From Affinibrenneria salicis (GTDB lineage: Bacteria > Pseudomonadota > Gammaproteobacteria > Enterobacterales > Enterobacteriaceae), in NCBI RefSeq assembly GCF_008710095.1, contig NZ_VYKJ01000011.1, forward strand, positions 1-64,000: a DNA stretch of 64,000 nt. Direction: 5' to 3'. This document shows, piece after piece, positions 1 to 16,207 of the stretch (position 1 is the first letter of the stretch; every line of letters starts with the position of its first letter). The notes under the pieces were generated by a model, which had not been told where the DNA came from, made no database searches, and saw nothing but the letters and a program-made list of their open reading frames with translations. A program made the position numbers and the translations under genes.

Positions 1-65
1 TGTATCTTTTACGATACGGTCCTGTGAGTGCCCACACAGATTGTCTGATTAATTGTTAAAGAGCA
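1..65 (-). promoter_or_regulatory. rRNA operon leader with boxA antitermination element
   Basis: Read on the minus strand, the sequence TGCTCTTTAACA at 54-65 is the boxA of enterobacterial rrn leaders. It is followed by the conserved leader bases that in E. coli lie between boxA and the 16S precursor stem (the TCAGACAATCTGTGTGGGCA stretch and onward). BoxA recruits NusB/S10 to make transcription of rRNA resistant to Rho. The 16S gene itself lies beyond position 1. In E. coli hemG is next to rrsA, so this is probably the rrnA-equivalent operon. Confidence 0.9.
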
Positions 66-98
66 GTGCCGCGACATTCATCGTGGCGCGGGCCGCAA

Positions 99-126
99 AT
101 AATATGCTTTTCCGCTGTGAAGTCAA
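99..126 (-). promoter_or_regulatory. rrn P2 promoter
   Basis: On the minus strand the -35 TTGACT (121-126) and -10 TATTAT (99-104) are separated by 16 bp. The same hexamers are found in E. coli rrn P2 promoters, and the site lies between P1 and the boxA leader as expected. Confidence 0.88.
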
Positions 127-195
127 GCAATTATTGCCTGACTTCTTACTCACCGTACAACTGCGTAATCGCTGTTGCCGTGTCAGTGGGAGCGC

Positions 196-223
196 ATTAT
201 AGGGACTTCTCGCCGCCTGACAA
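196..223 (-). promoter_or_regulatory. rrn P1 promoter
   Basis: On the minus strand the -35 TTGTCA (218-223) and -10 TATAAT (196-201) have a 16 bp spacer and a GC-rich discriminator (GCGCTCCCACTGACA). This closely matches E. coli rrn P1, whose short spacer and GC discriminator give ppGpp and growth-rate control. FIS sites expected upstream, toward hemG, could not be assigned by eye. Confidence 0.9.
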
Positions 224-286
224 GCGCTAAATGCAAAAAAATGCTTAACTGATTCCTTTTTCAGCAACCTGCGCTGAATTACGCCA

Positions 287-826
287 TTATGCCGTTTTTT
301 TCAGCGTTAAATGCCGCCATTCAAACGCAAAAGCATCCACCTGCCGCCAGTCGGTATATTCAACCTCTTTACTGCTGTCCGTTTCGCCGCCGGTCATATG
401 CATTATCAACTGAATCATGATCCGATCGAACCAGCGATAGCGCGGATAACGCAACGCGCCGGCAAATACGCCGCACAGCGCGGGCCGCCACGGCGAGCGC
501 TGCAGGAACTTGCGGGTGTAGGCATTGGTCTCGGGCGTACGCTTTTCGGGTTTACGCGCGGTTAAATTAACCGAGAAAAAAGCGGCGGGCATGCGGCTCA
601 GTTCCGCCAGGCGGCGCTGAATAAATTTATCCAGCACCGGGTCGAAATGGCCGTAGCGGATCGAAGCGCCGATCAATACCCGTTCGTAGCGGGACAGGTC
701 GCAACCGTCCGCCTGGTGTAGATCGACCACATCGCATTCCAGCGTTTCCGCCAGCGTCCCGGCGATACGCGATGCAATGGCCCGCGTCTGCCCTTCCCGG
801 CTGGAATAGAGTATTAATCCTTTCAT
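287..826 (-). CDS. hemG: Menaquinone-dependent protoporphyrinogen IX dehydrogenase
   Basis: HemG oxidises protoporphyrinogen IX to protoporphyrin IX in haem synthesis and passes electrons to the quinone pool at the inner membrane. The 179-residue protein (E. coli 181) is a flavodoxin-type fold. The FMN phosphate loop is visible at residues 7-14 (YSSREGQT), and the long-chain flavodoxin insert typical of HemG is present. It starts 16 bp after the trkH stop with an AAGG ribosome site, so the two are probably co-transcribed. The gene lies immediately upstream of the rrn promoters, as in E. coli. Confidence 0.95.
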   Translation of the reverse strand: MKGLILYSSREGQTRAIASRIAGTLAETLECDVVDLHQADGCDLSRYERVLIGASIRYGHFDPVLDKFIQRRLAELSRMPAAFFSVNLTARKPEKRTPETNAYTRKFLQRSPWRPALCGVFAGALRYPRYRWFDRIMIQLIMHMTGGETDSSKEVEYTDWRQVDAFAFEWRHLTLKKTA

Positions 827-842
827 AATGTGCCTTGTTAAG

Positions 843-2294
843 CTACTCGCGCCAGAACGTCGGCGTAAACAATACCAGCAGCGTGAACACTTCCAGGCGC
901 CCGAACAACATGGTAAGCACCAGTATCCACTTCGCCGTATCGTTCATCGAAGTGAAATTATCGGCCACCACGCCCAGCCCCGGACCAAGATTGTTTAGCG
1001 TAGCGGCCACCGCGGCGAACGCTGAGAAATCATCGACGCCGGTCGCGATGATCGCCAGCATGCTCACAATGAACACCAGCGCATAGGCGGAGAAAAAGCC
1101 CCAGACCGCTTCAAGAATACGCTCGGGCAGCGCCCGGTGACCCAGTTTGATCGTGTATACCGCATTGGGATGCACCAGCCGTTTTAATTCGCGCGACCCC
1201 TGCAAAAACAGCAGCAAAATGCGGATAACCTTTAGCCCGCCGCCGGTTGAGCCCGCGCAGCCGCCAATAAACGCCGAACACAGCAGCAGCACCGGCAAGA
1301 ACAGCGGCCATTTGGCGATGCTGTCGGTGGTGAAGCCGGCGGTGGTCGCCATGGACACCACCTGGAAAAAAGCCTGATTCAGCGTCTGCATCCCGCTTTG
1401 ATAAATATTATGGAACCACAGCACCAGCGTACAGATCGCCACCAGCGTCATCTGAATAAAGATGAACATGCGGAACTCGGGGTCGCGACGGTACACTTTC
1501 AGACTACGGCCGCTGAGTACGGCAAAGTGCAGCCCGAAATTACAGCCGGAGATCAGCAGAAAGATGGCGATGATGGTGTTAATCGTCGGGCTATTAAAAT
1601 AACCGATGCTGGCATCATGGGTGGAAAAACCGCCAATCGCCACGGTGGAAAAGCTGTGTCCTATCGCGTCAAACGGGGACATCCCGGCCAGCCACAGGGA
1701 AAAGGCGCAGGCGATGGTTAGCAGAACATAAATAAACCACAGCGTTTTCGCCGTTTCCGCTATGCGCGGCCGCATTTTATTGTCTTTCAGCGGACCCGGC
1801 ATTTCCGCCCGGTAGAGCTGCATCCCCCCAACGCCGAGTATCGGCAGGATGGCCACCGCCAGTACGATGATCCCCATCCCACCGAGCCACTGCAGCATCT
1901 GGCGGTAAAACAAAATCGCCTTCGGCAACGAATCAAGGCCGACCAGCGTGGTGGCGCCCGTCGTCGTCAAACCGGAAAACGATTCAAAGAATGCATCGGT
2001 GAGACCGAGATTGGGATGTTCGGCGAACAGAAAAGGCAGCGCACCAACGCTGCCCAGCACGGTCCAGAACAACACCACGATCAGGAACCCTTCGCGCGGT
2101 TTGAGCTCATGCTTTTGTTTACGGTTCGGCAACCACAGCGCCAGCCCGATAACCAGCGCGCAGAGAAAGGTCTGACTAAAGGCGCGCCCGGCGCCATCTC
2201 GATAGATCAGCGCCACCAGGCCGGGAATCACCATAGTCACAGAAAACAGAATGACCAACAGGCCGACAATACGGGTTATGGCGCGAAAATGCAC
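843..2294 (-). CDS. trkH: Trk potassium uptake system membrane subunit TrkH
   Basis: TrkH is the K+-translocating subunit of the Trk system and works with the cytoplasmic NAD-binding TrkA. At 483 residues it equals the E. coli length and is nearly collinear throughout. Four selectivity-filter-like loops are visible: [25 protein letters not shown] and ATLNNLGPG. The rest is hydrophobic multi-spanning sequence. Translation begins at GTG (2292-2294) to give [11 protein letters not shown], the family N terminus. It lies directly upstream of hemG and downstream of yigZ on the same strand. Confidence 0.96.
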   Translation of the reverse strand: MHFRAITRIVGLLVILFSVTMVIPGLVALIYRDGAGRAFSQTFLCALVIGLALWLPNRKQKHELKPREGFLIVVLFWTVLGSVGALPFLFAEHPNLGLTDAFFESFSGLTTTGATTLVGLDSLPKAILFYRQMLQWLGGMGIIVLAVAILPILGVGGMQLYRAEMPGPLKDNKMRPRIAETAKTLWFIYVLLTIACAFSLWLAGMSPFDAIGHSFSTVAIGGFSTHDASIGYFNSPTINTIIAIFLLISGCNFGLHFAVLSGRSLKVYRRDPEFRMFIFIQMTLVAICTLVLWFHNIYQSGMQTLNQAFFQVVSMATTAGFTTDSIAKWPLFLPVLLLCSAFIGGCAGSTGGGLKVIRILLLFLQGSRELKRLVHPNAVYTIKLGHRALPERILEAVWGFFSAYALVFIVSMLAIIATGVDDFSAFAAVAATLNNLGPGLGVVADNFTSMNDTAKWILVLTMLFGRLEVFTLLVLFTPTFWRE

Positions 2295-2336
2295 AACAGG
2301 TTCCTTAAAGATTCATCAGTCAGCCAGGCATTATTA

Positions 2337-2945
2337 TCAAACCGGCTGTAAATGCAACGTACCGCGGCTCATATCCAATAAACGCTGCCGGGCCTCATTC
2401 GCGAGCGAAGCGGGGATCATCACGTCCAGCGTCACGTCGACGCCATAATCTCCGTTGGTCACTTCGCCCCCCATGCGCAACACCAACGCCTCGACCTGCG
2501 CCAGTAACGCATAGTCACAGCACAGTCTGAACGCCGTGCGACGCACCTTCTCCTGTAGCTTTAGCTGTTTAAGCGCTTGCTGCACACCGCCGCCATAGGC
2601 CTTCACCAGCCCGCCGGTGCCCAGTTGGATACCGCCATAATAACGCACCACCACCGCCGTCACCTCACCGACGCCGCTGCCCATCAGCTGCGCCAGCATC
2701 GGTTTGCCCGCCGTGCCGGAGGGTTCGCCATCATCGGAAAATCCCAGTTGCTGACTATCCTGCGGCGAGCCGGCGACCCACGCCCAGCAATGATGACGGG
2801 CCGCGGGATGCTGCTCGCGCGCCTGACGCACCAGCGCTCTGGCCGCTTCCACGCCGTCGGTATGGGCCAACAGCGTGATAAAGCGGCTCTTGCGGATTTC
2901 TTCGCTGAAATTGACGGATTCAGCCGGTATCAGCCATGCGTCCAT
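2337..2945 (-). CDS. yigZ: YigZ/IMPACT family protein
   Basis: This 202-residue protein belongs to the UPF0029/IMPACT family. It has an N-terminal IMPACT fold with the signatures GEPSGTAGKP (about residues 74-83) and YYGGIQLGTGGLVKAYG (about 104-120), followed by a small C-terminal ferredoxin-like domain. The eukaryotic relative regulates Gcn2; the bacterial role is unsettled. The start ATG overlaps the last base of the pepQ stop (TGATG at 2943-2947), so translational coupling with pepQ is likely. The same pepQ-yigZ-trkH order occurs in E. coli. Confidence 0.92.
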   Translation of the reverse strand: MDAWLIPAESVNFSEEIRKSRFITLLAHTDGVEAARALVRQAREQHPAARHHCWAWVAGSPQDSQQLGFSDDGEPSGTAGKPMLAQLMGSGVGEVTAVVVRYYGGIQLGTGGLVKAYGGGVQQALKQLKLQEKVRRTAFRLCCDYALLAQVEALVLRMGGEVTNGDYGVDVTLDVMIPASLANEARQRLLDMSRGTLHLQPV

Positions 2946-4276
2946 CAGGGCAGGTTCAGATCCCGGGTCATATTCTCCACCCGTTTTTCGTGCATCACGA
3001 CATTATCCTCAATACGGATGCCGCCAAACGGCCTGAGCGCATCAATCTTGCCCCAGTTAAAGTGCTTGCTGAATACGCCTTCGCGCCAGGGAGCCAGCAA
3101 CGAGTCGATGAAGTAAATTCCGGGTTCGATAGTCAGTACCATACCCGGTTCAAGAATACGGGTACAGCGCAGGTAGGGATGTCGCTCCGGCGCCGCCAGC
3201 TGCGTCCCCTGATCATCCTGCATAAAACCGCCGACGTCGTGCACCTGCAGCCCGAGCAGATGCCCCAGCCCATGCGGCAGAAACGGGCTGGTCATTCCCT
3301 GTTCCACCATCGCCTCTTCGCTGATATCCGTTATCAACCGGTGGGATTTCAGCAGATACGCAACACGCTGATGCATCCGCAGATGATAGTCGGTATAGCG
3401 CACGCCGCACTGCAGCGTATCGATCAGCGCCAGTTGTTCGTGATTGAGATCCTTCACCAGCGCGGCGTAATCGTTGTCGCTCTGCGCGCACCATGTGCGA
3501 GTCAAATCGGCGGCGTAACCGTTATATTCCGTCCCGGCATCAATCAGAAAACTGCGCACCTCTGCCGGCAGCCGGTGTTCAAGCTGCGTGTAATGCAAAA
3601 TAGCGGCATGCTCATTCAGCGCCACAATGTTGTCATAGGGCACATTAATATCGCGATGCCCGGTGGCGGTCAGGTAAGCCAGGTTGATATCAAACTCGCT
3701 CATCCCGGATAAGAACGCTTCATGTGCGGCGCGGTGACCGACCACCGCCGTTTTCTGCGCCTCGCGCATGCAGGCCAGCTCATACTCCGTTTTGCAGGCC
3801 CGGTAATAGTGCAGGTAATCCAGCACGCCCTGCGGATTAATATTTTCCGCGCCGATGCCGAGCGCCGCCGCCCGCTGCGGCGCATTGCCCAGATAAGCCA
3901 CGCGCTGGCGCGCGGCGGGCAATAGCTGGCCGATCTCATCCGCATCGCGCAACAGCGCGAGTTCGATATGCGGCGTCCAAAAACTGTCCGGCAGGGGTTC
4001 GGTGCTGTGCCAGTAATCGAGCGGAGAGTGAAACCACAGCTTCGGCGGATTCACCCCGTCCACCCAGAGCCAGCAGTTGGCGACCCGGGTGACCGGTACC
4101 CAGGCCTTAAACTGCGGATTGACCCTGAAGGGATAGTCATGGTCATCCAGGAAAACGCGCAGCGGCTCGCCGGAATGAATCAGCAGAGCGTCAAGCTGGT
4201 GACGTGCCAGCGCAGTGCGCGCACGCTCCTGCAAAACCGCCAGATGTTGAGGGTAGAGAGAAGCCAGTGTTTCCAT
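2945..4276 (-). CDS. pepQ: Xaa-Pro dipeptidase
   Basis: PepQ is a cytoplasmic dimanganese prolidase that splits dipeptides with C-terminal proline. I chose the ATG at 4276, which gives 443 residues starting METLASLY (E. coli 443) and has an AGGGGAT ribosome site; an in-frame start 18 bp upstream adds only MTKGIS. The M24 creatinase/aminopeptidase fold carries its five metal ligands in [13 protein letters not shown] (two Asp), PHGLGH (His), TIEPGIYF (Glu) and GIRIEDNVV (Glu). The gene diverges from fadB and overlaps yigZ by one base. Confidence 0.95.
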   Translation of the reverse strand: METLASLYPQHLAVLQERARTALARHQLDALLIHSGEPLRVFLDDHDYPFRVNPQFKAWVPVTRVANCWLWVDGVNPPKLWFHSPLDYWHSTEPLPDSFWTPHIELALLRDADEIGQLLPAARQRVAYLGNAPQRAAALGIGAENINPQGVLDYLHYYRACKTEYELACMREAQKTAVVGHRAAHEAFLSGMSEFDINLAYLTATGHRDINVPYDNIVALNEHAAILHYTQLEHRLPAEVRSFLIDAGTEYNGYAADLTRTWCAQSDNDYAALVKDLNHEQLALIDTLQCGVRYTDYHLRMHQRVAYLLKSHRLITDISEEAMVEQGMTSPFLPHGLGHLLGLQVHDVGGFMQDDQGTQLAAPERHPYLRCTRILEPGMVLTIEPGIYFIDSLLAPWREGVFSKHFNWGKIDALRPFGGIRIEDNVVMHEKRVENMTRDLNLP

Positions 4277-4417
4277 GGAGATCCCCTTTGTCACAGCAAG
4301 ATTTTTCTATTTTAACACAGAGACGACCAGGCAACAGCGCGGCGCCGGGTGTGATCGATAATGCAAAAATCGGCTCTTCTATTTGCTTTTTTTTAACATT
4401 ATAACCACAATTTTGTT

Positions 4418-4434
4418 ATCTGGTACGACCAGAT
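4418..4434 (+). promoter_or_regulatory. FadR operator upstream of fadBA
   Basis: The sequence ATCTGGTACGACCAGAT has near-perfect dyad symmetry and fits the FadR consensus core TGGNNNNNCCA, as at the E. coli fadBA operator. It lies 27 bp before the fadB start. Known FadR biology predicts repression of beta-oxidation until long-chain acyl-CoA releases the repressor. Confidence 0.82.
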
Positions 4435-4460
4435 GACGAGTACCGGGCGGGGGGGACATA

Positions 4461-7822
<3,362 letters not shown>

Positions 7823-7957
7823 ACGCGCCCGCATTTCCGACCGGACATTTCGCGATCGGTTGCGGATAAACGGCATCGCGGCGATCGGTTCCACGCCGGC
7901 TCAAGGCATCCATGCCCGCGCGACAGAAATAGGCCCACCGCGCGCCGGCTGAAGCGA

Positions 7958-8659
7958 TCAGATAAAAGCAAACGCGTCGCTAAACAGCTGTTCCATCTGC
8001 GCGCCGCGCTCATTGCAGAAACGTTCGCGGGCGATCTTCGCCATCTCGAAACGGCCGGCGATATAAATGTCGTAATCGGCCAGAGAGCCGTAGTCCTGCA
8101 GAACCGCGCTTAGCACCGTGCCGGTCCTGCCGCGCCACCCCTCTTCTTTCTGCTCCACTACCGGGATGACCTTCAGATTAGGGTGCTCAACGCTCAGCGC
8201 TTCCAGTTCACCCAGTTCGTACAGATGTTTCAGCTCTCTGCCGCCCCAGTAGATAGCGATTTCACGTTCGGGATTACGCGCCAGCGCGGTCAGCAGAATA
8301 GAACGGGTGTAGGAGAAACCGGTGCCGCCGGCGATCAGAATCAGCGGACGCTCGCTCTCTTCGCGCAGCCAGGCCTCGCCGTGCGGCATATCCACCGTCA
8401 GCTCGCGTTCTTTTAAAATACGGTCCATCACCGCCATGGCATATAAATTAAGCTCTGAAGCGCCGATATGCAGTTCAATAAAATCACGATCCATCGGTGT
8501 GGAAGCCATAGAAAATGGCCGTTTATCGCGCTCGTCCATCACGGCCATCAGATACTGACCGGCGCGAAAAGAAAAAGGCGCGGCGGGCAGCAGGCGCACC
8601 CGGTATACCGTATCCGTTATCGCCTCTACCGAAGTCACTTTACAGCTCAACGTTGTCAT
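7958..8659 (-). CDS. fre: NAD(P)H-flavin reductase
   Basis: Fre reduces free flavins (FMN, FAD, riboflavin) with NAD(P)H; the reduced flavin serves other enzymes such as ferric reductants and, through UbiX/UbiD chemistry, ubiquinone synthesis. The 233-residue protein has the ferredoxin-reductase fold: a flavin-binding RPFSMAS motif near residue 50, the nucleotide-binding loop [12 protein letters not shown] near 110, and a C-terminal [15 protein letters not shown] segment. It lies 51 bp downstream of ubiD on the same strand and converges on fadA, the E. coli arrangement. Confidence 0.94.
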   Translation of the reverse strand: MTTLSCKVTSVEAITDTVYRVRLLPAAPFSFRAGQYLMAVMDERDKRPFSMASTPMDRDFIELHIGASELNLYAMAVMDRILKERELTVDMPHGEAWLREESERPLILIAGGTGFSYTRSILLTALARNPEREIAIYWGGRELKHLYELGELEALSVEHPNLKVIPVVEQKEEGWRGRTGTVLSAVLQDYGSLADYDIYIAGRFEMAKIARERFCNERGAQMEQLFSDAFAFI

Positions 8660-8710
8660 GCGTCCCTCTGTCGGGTCATCAAAGCAAAACTGAGAACAGA
8701 AAACGGAGAA

Positions 8711-10207
8711 TTATTCCCGGCGGTCTCTGTCACTGAAAATGGCCAGCTCATCCCAGATAGCATCTATGCGGGCGCACACCTGCGGGTCTTTCTTGATCGG
8801 ACGTCCCCACTCGCGCTGCGTTTCTCCCGGCCATTTATTGGTGGCATCCAGCCCCATTTTGGAGCCCAAACCGGAAACCGGTGAGGCAAAGTCCAGATAA
8901 TCGATCGGCGTATTTTCCACTAATACCGTATCACGCGCCGGATCCATGCGCGTGGTGATCGCCCAAATCACATCGTTCCAGTCGCGGGCATTGACGTCGT
9001 CATCGCAGACGATGACGAATTTGGTATACATAAACTGACGCAGAAACGACCAGACGCCCATCATTATGCGTTTGGCGTGTCCGGCATACTGTTTCTTTAT
9101 GGTAACGACAGCCAGCCGGTAAGAGCAACCTTCCGGGGGCAAATAAAAATCGACGATTTCAGGAAATTGTTTTTGCAGAATCGGCACAAACACTTCGTTC
9201 AGCGCCACGCCCATCACCGCCGGCTCATCGGGCGGACGACCGGTATAGGTCGAATGATAAATCGCATCTTCGCGCTGCGTGATATGGGTGACGGTAAACA
9301 CCGGGAAGTCATCCACTTCATTATAGTAGCCGGTATGATCGCCATACGGCCCTTCCGCCGCCATCTCGCCCGGTTCGATATAGCCTTCCAGCACGATTTC
9401 CGCGCTGGCCGGCACCTCAAGATCGTTCGACAGGCATTTGACCACTTCCGTTTTATGGCCGCGCAGCAAACCGGCGAATGCGTATTCGGACAGGGTATCC
9501 GGCACCGGCGTCACGGCGCCGAGAATCGTGGCGGGATCGGCGCCCAGCGCGACCGCGACCGGAAAACGCTGGCCGGGATGCGCCTCGCGCCACTCCTGAA
9601 AATCCAGCGCGCCGCCGCGATGCGACAGCCAGCGCATAATCAGCTTATTTTTTCCCAGCACCTGCTGGCGATAAATACCCAGATTCTGACGCTCTTTATG
9701 CGGACCGCGCGTCACCGTCAGCCCCCAGGTCACCAGCGGCGCGGCGTCTTCCGGCCAGCAGTGCATAACCGGTATCCGGCGCAGATCGACATCCTCGCCC
9801 TGCCACACCTGCTGCTGGCAGGGCGCCGACGATAACCGCTTCGTCGGCATATTCAGCACCTGACGAAAACGCGGCAGTTTATCCACCAGATCGCGAAAGC
9901 CTTTCGGCGGTTCCGGCTCTTTCAGGAACGCCAGCAGCTTACCCACCTCACGCAGCGCGCTGACCTCTTCCTGCCCCATTCCCAGCGCGACCCGTCTGGC
10001 GGTGCCGAACAGATTGCACAGCACCGGCATGTCGTAGCCTTTCGGATGTTCAAACAACAGGGCCGGTCCGCCGGCGCGCAGCGTGCGATCGGCGATCTCG
10101 GTCATTTCCAGGCGGGGATCGACAGGCAGAGTGATACGTTTTAATTCACCTCTCTGCTCAAGCAACGAGAGGAATTCGCGTAAGTCACGGTATTTCATGC
10201 TGATCAT
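8711..10207 (-). CDS. ubiD: 4-hydroxy-3-polyprenylbenzoate decarboxylase
   Basis: UbiD decarboxylates 3-octaprenyl-4-hydroxybenzoate in ubiquinone synthesis using prenylated FMN made by UbiX. The 498-residue frame is collinear with E. coli UbiD (497). Conserved blocks include [19 protein letters not shown], the prFMN/active-site region [13 protein letters not shown] and [16 protein letters not shown]. The first ATG (10207) and the one three codons later (10198, MKYRDLREF) are both plausible because neither has a strong ribosome site. It diverges from rfaH across a 123 bp gap. Confidence 0.95.
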   Translation of the reverse strand: MISMKYRDLREFLSLLEQRGELKRITLPVDPRLEMTEIADRTLRAGGPALLFEHPKGYDMPVLCNLFGTARRVALGMGQEEVSALREVGKLLAFLKEPEPPKGFRDLVDKLPRFRQVLNMPTKRLSSAPCQQQVWQGEDVDLRRIPVMHCWPEDAAPLVTWGLTVTRGPHKERQNLGIYRQQVLGKNKLIMRWLSHRGGALDFQEWREAHPGQRFPVAVALGADPATILGAVTPVPDTLSEYAFAGLLRGHKTEVVKCLSNDLEVPASAEIVLEGYIEPGEMAAEGPYGDHTGYYNEVDDFPVFTVTHITQREDAIYHSTYTGRPPDEPAVMGVALNEVFVPILQKQFPEIVDFYLPPEGCSYRLAVVTIKKQYAGHAKRIMMGVWSFLRQFMYTKFVIVCDDDVNARDWNDVIWAITTRMDPARDTVLVENTPIDYLDFASPVSGLGSKMGLDATNKWPGETQREWGRPIKKDPQVCARIDAIWDELAIFSDRDRRE

Positions 10208-10330
10208 CAGGACGGTCAGGGGTGAACTTATTATAAGGGCTCTTCCACAGCCTGTCGCTTGTTAGTGGTGCTATTTATCCCGGGCGGCTTTTGCTATGCT
10301 TTCAGCCGGAACTCCTCAAACGATAATATT

Positions 10331-10819
10331 ATGGAAGCCTGGTACTTACTTTATTGCAAGCGCGGCCAATTGCTGCGCGCCAAAGAACATCTGGAACGTC
10401 AGGAAGTGGCCTGCCTGAGTCCGATGATTACCCTGGACAAGATCGTGCGCGGCAAGCGAACGGCGGTGAGCGAACCGCTGTTCCCAAACTACATGTTTGT
10501 TTCCTTCGATCCCGAGCGTATTCATACCACTACCATCAGCGCTACCCGCGGCGTCAGCCACTTTGTCCGGTTCGGCAGCCAGCCGGCCGTCGTGCCGGAT
10601 GACGTCATCAACGACCTGCAGCTGCGCCCCTGCCAGGGGATTACCGATCCGCAAACGCCGCAGCCGGGCGATCGGGTCATGATCACCGACGGCATGTTCG
10701 CCGGCCTGCAGGCCATTTACACCGAGCCGGACGGCGAGACGCGATCTATGCTGTTGCTGAATCTGCTGAACAAACCCGTCGCGCAGAGCCTCGATAACCG
10801 CCAGTTTCACAAAGGCTGA
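10331..10819 (+). CDS. rfaH: Transcription antitermination factor RfaH
   Basis: RfaH is a NusG paralogue recruited to RNA polymerase at ops elements. It suppresses pausing and Rho termination and couples translation in long LPS, capsule and haemolysin-type operons. The ATG at 10331 gives 162 residues ([13 protein letters not shown]), exactly the E. coli length; the longer upstream frame has no family similarity. The N-terminal domain ends near residue 100, and the C-terminal fold-switching KOW domain carries [27 protein letters not shown] JUMPstart/ops site occurs at 49065-49103 upstream of waaQ, its presumed target. Confidence 0.95.
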   Translation: MEAWYLLYCKRGQLLRAKEHLERQEVACLSPMITLDKIVRGKRTAVSEPLFPNYMFVSFDPERIHTTTISATRGVSHFVRFGSQPAVVPDDVINDLQLRPCQGITDPQTPQPGDRVMITDGMFAGLQAIYTEPDGETRSMLLLNLLNKPVAQSLDNRQFHKG

Positions 10820-10830
10820 GCCCGGCGGCG

Positions 10831-12650
<1,820 letters not shown>

Positions 12651-12768
12651 CGTTATTCAATCCACGTTATAGCCGGACGGCCAGGGTCTATCGCATCGCC
12701 GGCCGGCGACTGAACGCTAAACCGACGCACGCAGCCGGAAAACATTGAGGGGGCGTATTGCAGCGGAG

Positions 12769-13524
12769 CTACTGCGCCGGTTTATCTCCGGCTGCCTCAG
12801 GGCGGCGGACGCCCACATAGAAGCGCGCGAAAAAGACGCCGACTTCAAACAGCAGATACATCGGGATAGCCAGCAGCGTTTGCGAGAAAACGTCGGGCGG
12901 CGTCAGCAACATACCCACTACAAAAGCGCCGACCAGTACGTAGGGGCGCTTCTTTTTCAGATCTTCTGGCGTAATCACCCCGCTCCAGCACAGCAGAACA
13001 ATGGCGATCGGCACCTCAAACGACACGCCGAAAGCCATAAACAGCGCCATGACGAAGTCGAGATAATTATTGATATCCGTGGCAATCAGCACCCCTTCCG
13101 GGGCGGTCTGGGCGAAAAAGCTAAACGCCAGCGGGAAGACCACGAAATAGGCGAACGCCATACCGGCATAGAACAGCAGGCTGCTGGAAAACAGCAGCGG
13201 CATCATCAGGCGACGTTCGTGCTTATACAACGCCGGCGCGATAAAGGCCCACACCTGATACAGAATAAAAGGCGCCGAGACGAACACCGAGACAATCATG
13301 GTGAGCTTGATCGGGGTGAAGAAAGGCGAAGCGACGTCGGTGGCAATCATGCTGGCGCCCGCAGGCAGTTGCTTAATCAGCGGCGCGGATACCATCTGAT
13401 AGATATCATTGGCGAAGAAAACCAGGACGACAAACACCACCAGCACGCAAATAATAGAATTCAGCAACCGCTTACGCAGCTCAATCAGATGGCTGATCAA
13501 GGGTTGGGTTTCATCAACGGCCAT
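12769..13524 (-). CDS. tatC: Sec-independent protein translocase subunit TatC
   Basis: TatC is the polytopic receptor that, with TatB, binds twin-arginine signal peptides at the inner membrane. The 251-residue protein (E. coli 258) has six hydrophobic segments. The cytoplasmic N terminus carries the signature [15 protein letters not shown], and the conserved Glu/Phe region [10 protein letters not shown] is present. It starts 3 bp after the tatB stop in the tatABC operon. Confidence 0.96.
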   Translation of the reverse strand: MAVDETQPLISHLIELRKRLLNSIICVLVVFVVLVFFANDIYQMVSAPLIKQLPAGASMIATDVASPFFTPIKLTMIVSVFVSAPFILYQVWAFIAPALYKHERRLMMPLLFSSSLLFYAGMAFAYFVVFPLAFSFFAQTAPEGVLIATDINNYLDFVMALFMAFGVSFEVPIAIVLLCWSGVITPEDLKKKRPYVLVGAFVVGMLLTPPDVFSQTLLAIPMYLLFEVGVFFARFYVGVRRPEAAGDKPAQ

Positions 13525-13527
13525 ACA

Positions 13528-14238
13528 CTAACGATCACCACTTGAAGGATAAGAAGAAGATGCGCCAGCCGTCGCGGTGCCCGACGGAGCATCGGTTTTC
13601 GTCGCCGGAGTCGGCGCGTCGGGGGAGACGGACGACGCGCTGGCCGCAGGCGCGGAAGGCACCCGAGCGACGGACGCCACGGAAGGCGCAGGAGATTCGG
13701 ACGCCGGCGAAACGCCAGCCGCGGAAGGCGCCGGGGCTGCGGATACCGGCGATGACGCGCGGGCCGCGGGCGTTGCGGCGCTCACGGCCGCTGCCGGTGC
13801 GTCGGACGCGGACAGCGCGTTGCGCTCAGGCTCGGCGTCAATCGGCGCCTTTTCCAGATCCACCACGCCGTCGTGCAGCGCTTCCGGGTCGTTCAGCGGC
13901 TGGTATGGCGCACCCTCCGCTCCCGATTCGTCATTCTGCAGCGAGCTGCCATAGCTGCGCTTCATCGCTTCCGCCGCCTCTTTCAACTCCTCCATTGAGG
14001 ATTTCAGCTCCGGCGACAGATTTTGCAGGCCTGCCTTTTCCACTTTCTTCAGGCTGTCCTGCAGTTCCTGCAATTTGAGTTCCTGGGATAGCTCGTTCTG
14101 AACCGTTGACGCCAGCGAGCGCAGCGCCCTGATCCAGCCGGCAACCGTTCTGACCGCCACAGGCAACCGCTCCGGCCCGAGCACCACCAGACCGATAACC
14201 ATGACCAGCAGCAGTTCACTAAACCCGATATCGAACAC
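13528..14238 (-). CDS. tatB: Sec-independent protein translocase subunit TatB with long Ala/Ser/Pro tail
   Basis: TatB recognises twin-arginine substrates together with TatC. Residues 1-20 form the transmembrane helix and hinge ([25 protein letters not shown]). An amphipathic helix and charged helices follow to about residue 115, as in the family. The protein is 236 residues long against about 171 in E. coli. The extra length is a low-complexity tail from about residue 150 rich in Ala, Ser and Pro. The frame is open through the tail and ends 3 bp before tatC, so it is not an assembly artefact visible to me. Confidence 0.94.
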   Translation of the reverse strand: MFDIGFSELLLVMVIGLVVLGPERLPVAVRTVAGWIRALRSLASTVQNELSQELKLQELQDSLKKVEKAGLQNLSPELKSSMEELKEAAEAMKRSYGSSLQNDESGAEGAPYQPLNDPEALHDGVVDLEKAPIDAEPERNALSASDAPAAAVSAATPAARASSPVSAAPAPSAAGVSPASESPAPSVASVARVPSAPAASASSVSPDAPTPATKTDAPSGTATAGASSSYPSSGDR

Positions 14239-14241
14239 TGC

Positions 14242-14499
14242 TTATACCTGCTCTTTCTGTTTGTTCTTCGTCTCTTCAGACTTGTCGGCCGCCGGCTGAT
14301 CGATGGATTTCGTGACGAAGTCGGCATCCTGCTGAGTCTGTTCCTGTTTATCCGCCGGCGTATCATCGCCCATCGCTTTTTTAAAGCCTTTGATGGATGC
14401 GCCCAGATCGGACCCCAGCGTACGCAGTTTGTTAGTCCCAAACAGCAGCACGACAATCACTGCAATGATCAACAGGTTCCAAATACTAATACCGCCCAT
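14242..14499 (-). CDS. tatA: Sec-independent protein translocase subunit TatA
   Basis: TatA oligomers form the protein-conducting part of the twin-arginine pathway. The 85-residue protein has an N-terminal helix ([22 protein letters not shown]), the hinge and amphipathic helix [19 protein letters not shown], and a hydrophilic tail, all typical. It is the first gene of tatABC, 3 bp before tatB, and lies 70 bp downstream of ubiB on the same strand. Confidence 0.96.
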   Translation of the reverse strand: MGGISIWNLLIIAVIVVLLFGTNKLRTLGSDLGASIKGFKKAMGDDTPADKQEQTQQDADFVTKSIDQPAADKSEETKNKQKEQV

Positions 14500-14569
14500 A
14501 CCTTTTACCTCTGTTCAAAGGGGTGTTTGCGAAGCGCCGTCAATATACGACGATCCGTTATACGCTGAT

Positions 14570-16207
14570 TTAACGCGTTCTTCGCCAGCCGATAATCCAG
14601 GCGACGATACCCGCCGCCATTAATCCAGCCGGCATGATATCGGCCTCGATCTGGCTAACCAGAAGTACCGTACCACTAAGCAGCAGTGTAGCACCAATAC
14701 CCAATAGATAACGAGACTGGCCCTGCCGAATACGCTGAACCCGCAGTTCGCCGGACAGCTGTTCAACGCTTTGGCGCAACATCTTATGCTGCCGCAGACC
14801 GTCGTAGAACAATTCCGGGATTTCCGGCAGCTTCTCGGCCCAGAACGGCGCTTTTTCCTTTATCGCCCGCAATACCGCGGGCAGGCCGATCTGATCTTTG
14901 ATCCAGGTTTCCAGAAACGGTTTGGCTGTCTTCCATAAATCGAGCTCGGGATACAGCTGACGGCCCACGCCTTCCACATACAACAACGTTTTTTGCAGCA
15001 GAACCAGTTGCGGCTGAACGGCCATATCGAAACGTCGCGCCGTATTAAACAGGTTTAACAACACGTGCCCGAAGGAAATTTCCGCCAGCGGCTTTTCGAA
15101 AATGGGTTCGCACACAGTACGAATGGCAAATTCGAACTCTTCGACGTTGGTATCCGCCGGCACCCAGCCGGAGTCGACGTGCAGCTCGGCAACCTTGCGG
15201 TAATCGCGGTTAAAAAACGCGATAAAATTTTCCGCCAGGTAGCGTTTATCATCCTTGTTCAGAGAGCCGACAATACCACAATCAATGCCGATGTACTGAG
15301 GATCTTCCGGGTGTTCATAGCTAACGAAGATATTGCCCGGATGCATATCGGCATGAAAAAAACTGTCGCGAAACACCTGAGTAAAGAACACCTGCACGCC
15401 GCGTTCGGCCAGCAGCCGCATGTTGGTGCCGTTCTGGCGAATGGTGGCCACGTCGGAAACCGGGATGCCGTAAATGCGCTCCATCACCATCATGCTTTCG
15501 CTGCAATAATCCGAATACACCTCCGGTATATACAGCATCGGGCTGCCTTCGAAATTGCGGCGCAGCTGGATGGCATTGGCCGCTTCACGCAGCAGATTGA
15601 GCTCATCCAGCAGGGTTTTCTCATACTCGCGCACCACTTCGCGCGGGCGCAGACGCCGCCCGTCCGGCAGCAGCATCGGCAGCCAGCCGGCCAGCCGGTA
15701 CATCAGCCGGATATCGGCCTGCATCACCGGCAGAATATCGGGGCGAATGACCTTGATCACCACCTGCTGACCGGTGGTCTTTAAGCGCGCGGTATGCACC
15801 TGCGCAATCGAGGCCGACGCCAGCGCTTTGGGTTCGAAATCATCGAACCAGTTTTCCAGCGGCTGCCCCATCGAACGTTCGATAAACTTACGCGCCAGCC
15901 TGCCGTCGAACGGGTCGACCCGGTCCTGCAGCATCGCTAGCTGATCGGCGATGGCGGGGGGAAACAGATCGCGCCGGGTGGACATCATCTGGCCGAACTT
16001 GATCCACACCGGACCCAGCTCCTGCAGCGCCAGACGCAAACGCTCGCCCAGAGGCTTATCGGCATGACGGTTGGGCAGCCAGAACAGCAGACGGCGCCCG
16101 AAACGCAGGGGCAGCGTCAGACGCATTTTGGGTATCAGTTCATCCAGGCCATAACTCAACAACACGCGGATGATCAGATAGAAACGCCGCAGCTCAGCAG
16201 GAGTCAT
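14570..16207 (-). CDS. ubiB: Ubiquinone biosynthesis accessory factor UbiB (atypical kinase/ATPase)
   Basis: UbiB is an ADCK/ABC1-family protein needed for ubiquinone production; its ATPase activity is thought to help extract or present lipid intermediates. The 545-residue sequence matches E. coli (546). It has the KxGQ motif ([12 protein letters not shown]), the A-rich loop [13 protein letters not shown], the kinase-like segments [11 protein letters not shown] and GIDCGIVG, and two C-terminal transmembrane helices (ending in [14 protein letters not shown]). Its start overlaps the ubiJ stop by 4 bp. Confidence 0.95.
   Translation of the reverse strand: MTPAELRRFYLIIRVLLSYGLDELIPKMRLTLPLRFGRRLLFWLPNRHADKPLGERLRLALQELGPVWIKFGQMMSTRRDLFPPAIADQLAMLQDRVDPFDGRLARKFIERSMGQPLENWFDDFEPKALASASIAQVHTARLKTTGQQVVIKVIRPDILPVMQADIRLMYRLAGWLPMLLPDGRRLRPREVVREYEKTLLDELNLLREAANAIQLRRNFEGSPMLYIPEVYSDYCSESMMVMERIYGIPVSDVATIRQNGTNMRLLAERGVQVFFTQVFRDSFFHADMHPGNIFVSYEHPEDPQYIGIDCGIVGSLNKDDKRYLAENFIAFFNRDYRKVAELHVDSGWVPADTNVEEFEFAIRTVCEPIFEKPLAEISFGHVLLNLFNTARRFDMAVQPQLVLLQKTLLYVEGVGRQLYPELDLWKTAKPFLETWIKDQIGLPAVLRAIKEKAPFWAEKLPEIPELFYDGLRQHKMLRQSVEQLSGELRVQRIRQGQSRYLLGIGATLLLSGTVLLVSQIEADIMPAGLMAAGIVAWIIGWRRTR

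Noticed and set aside
12745..13545. Long plus-strand frame opposite tatC
   Set aside because: It is a charged, low-complexity shadow of tatC, which is well supported by its family motifs.
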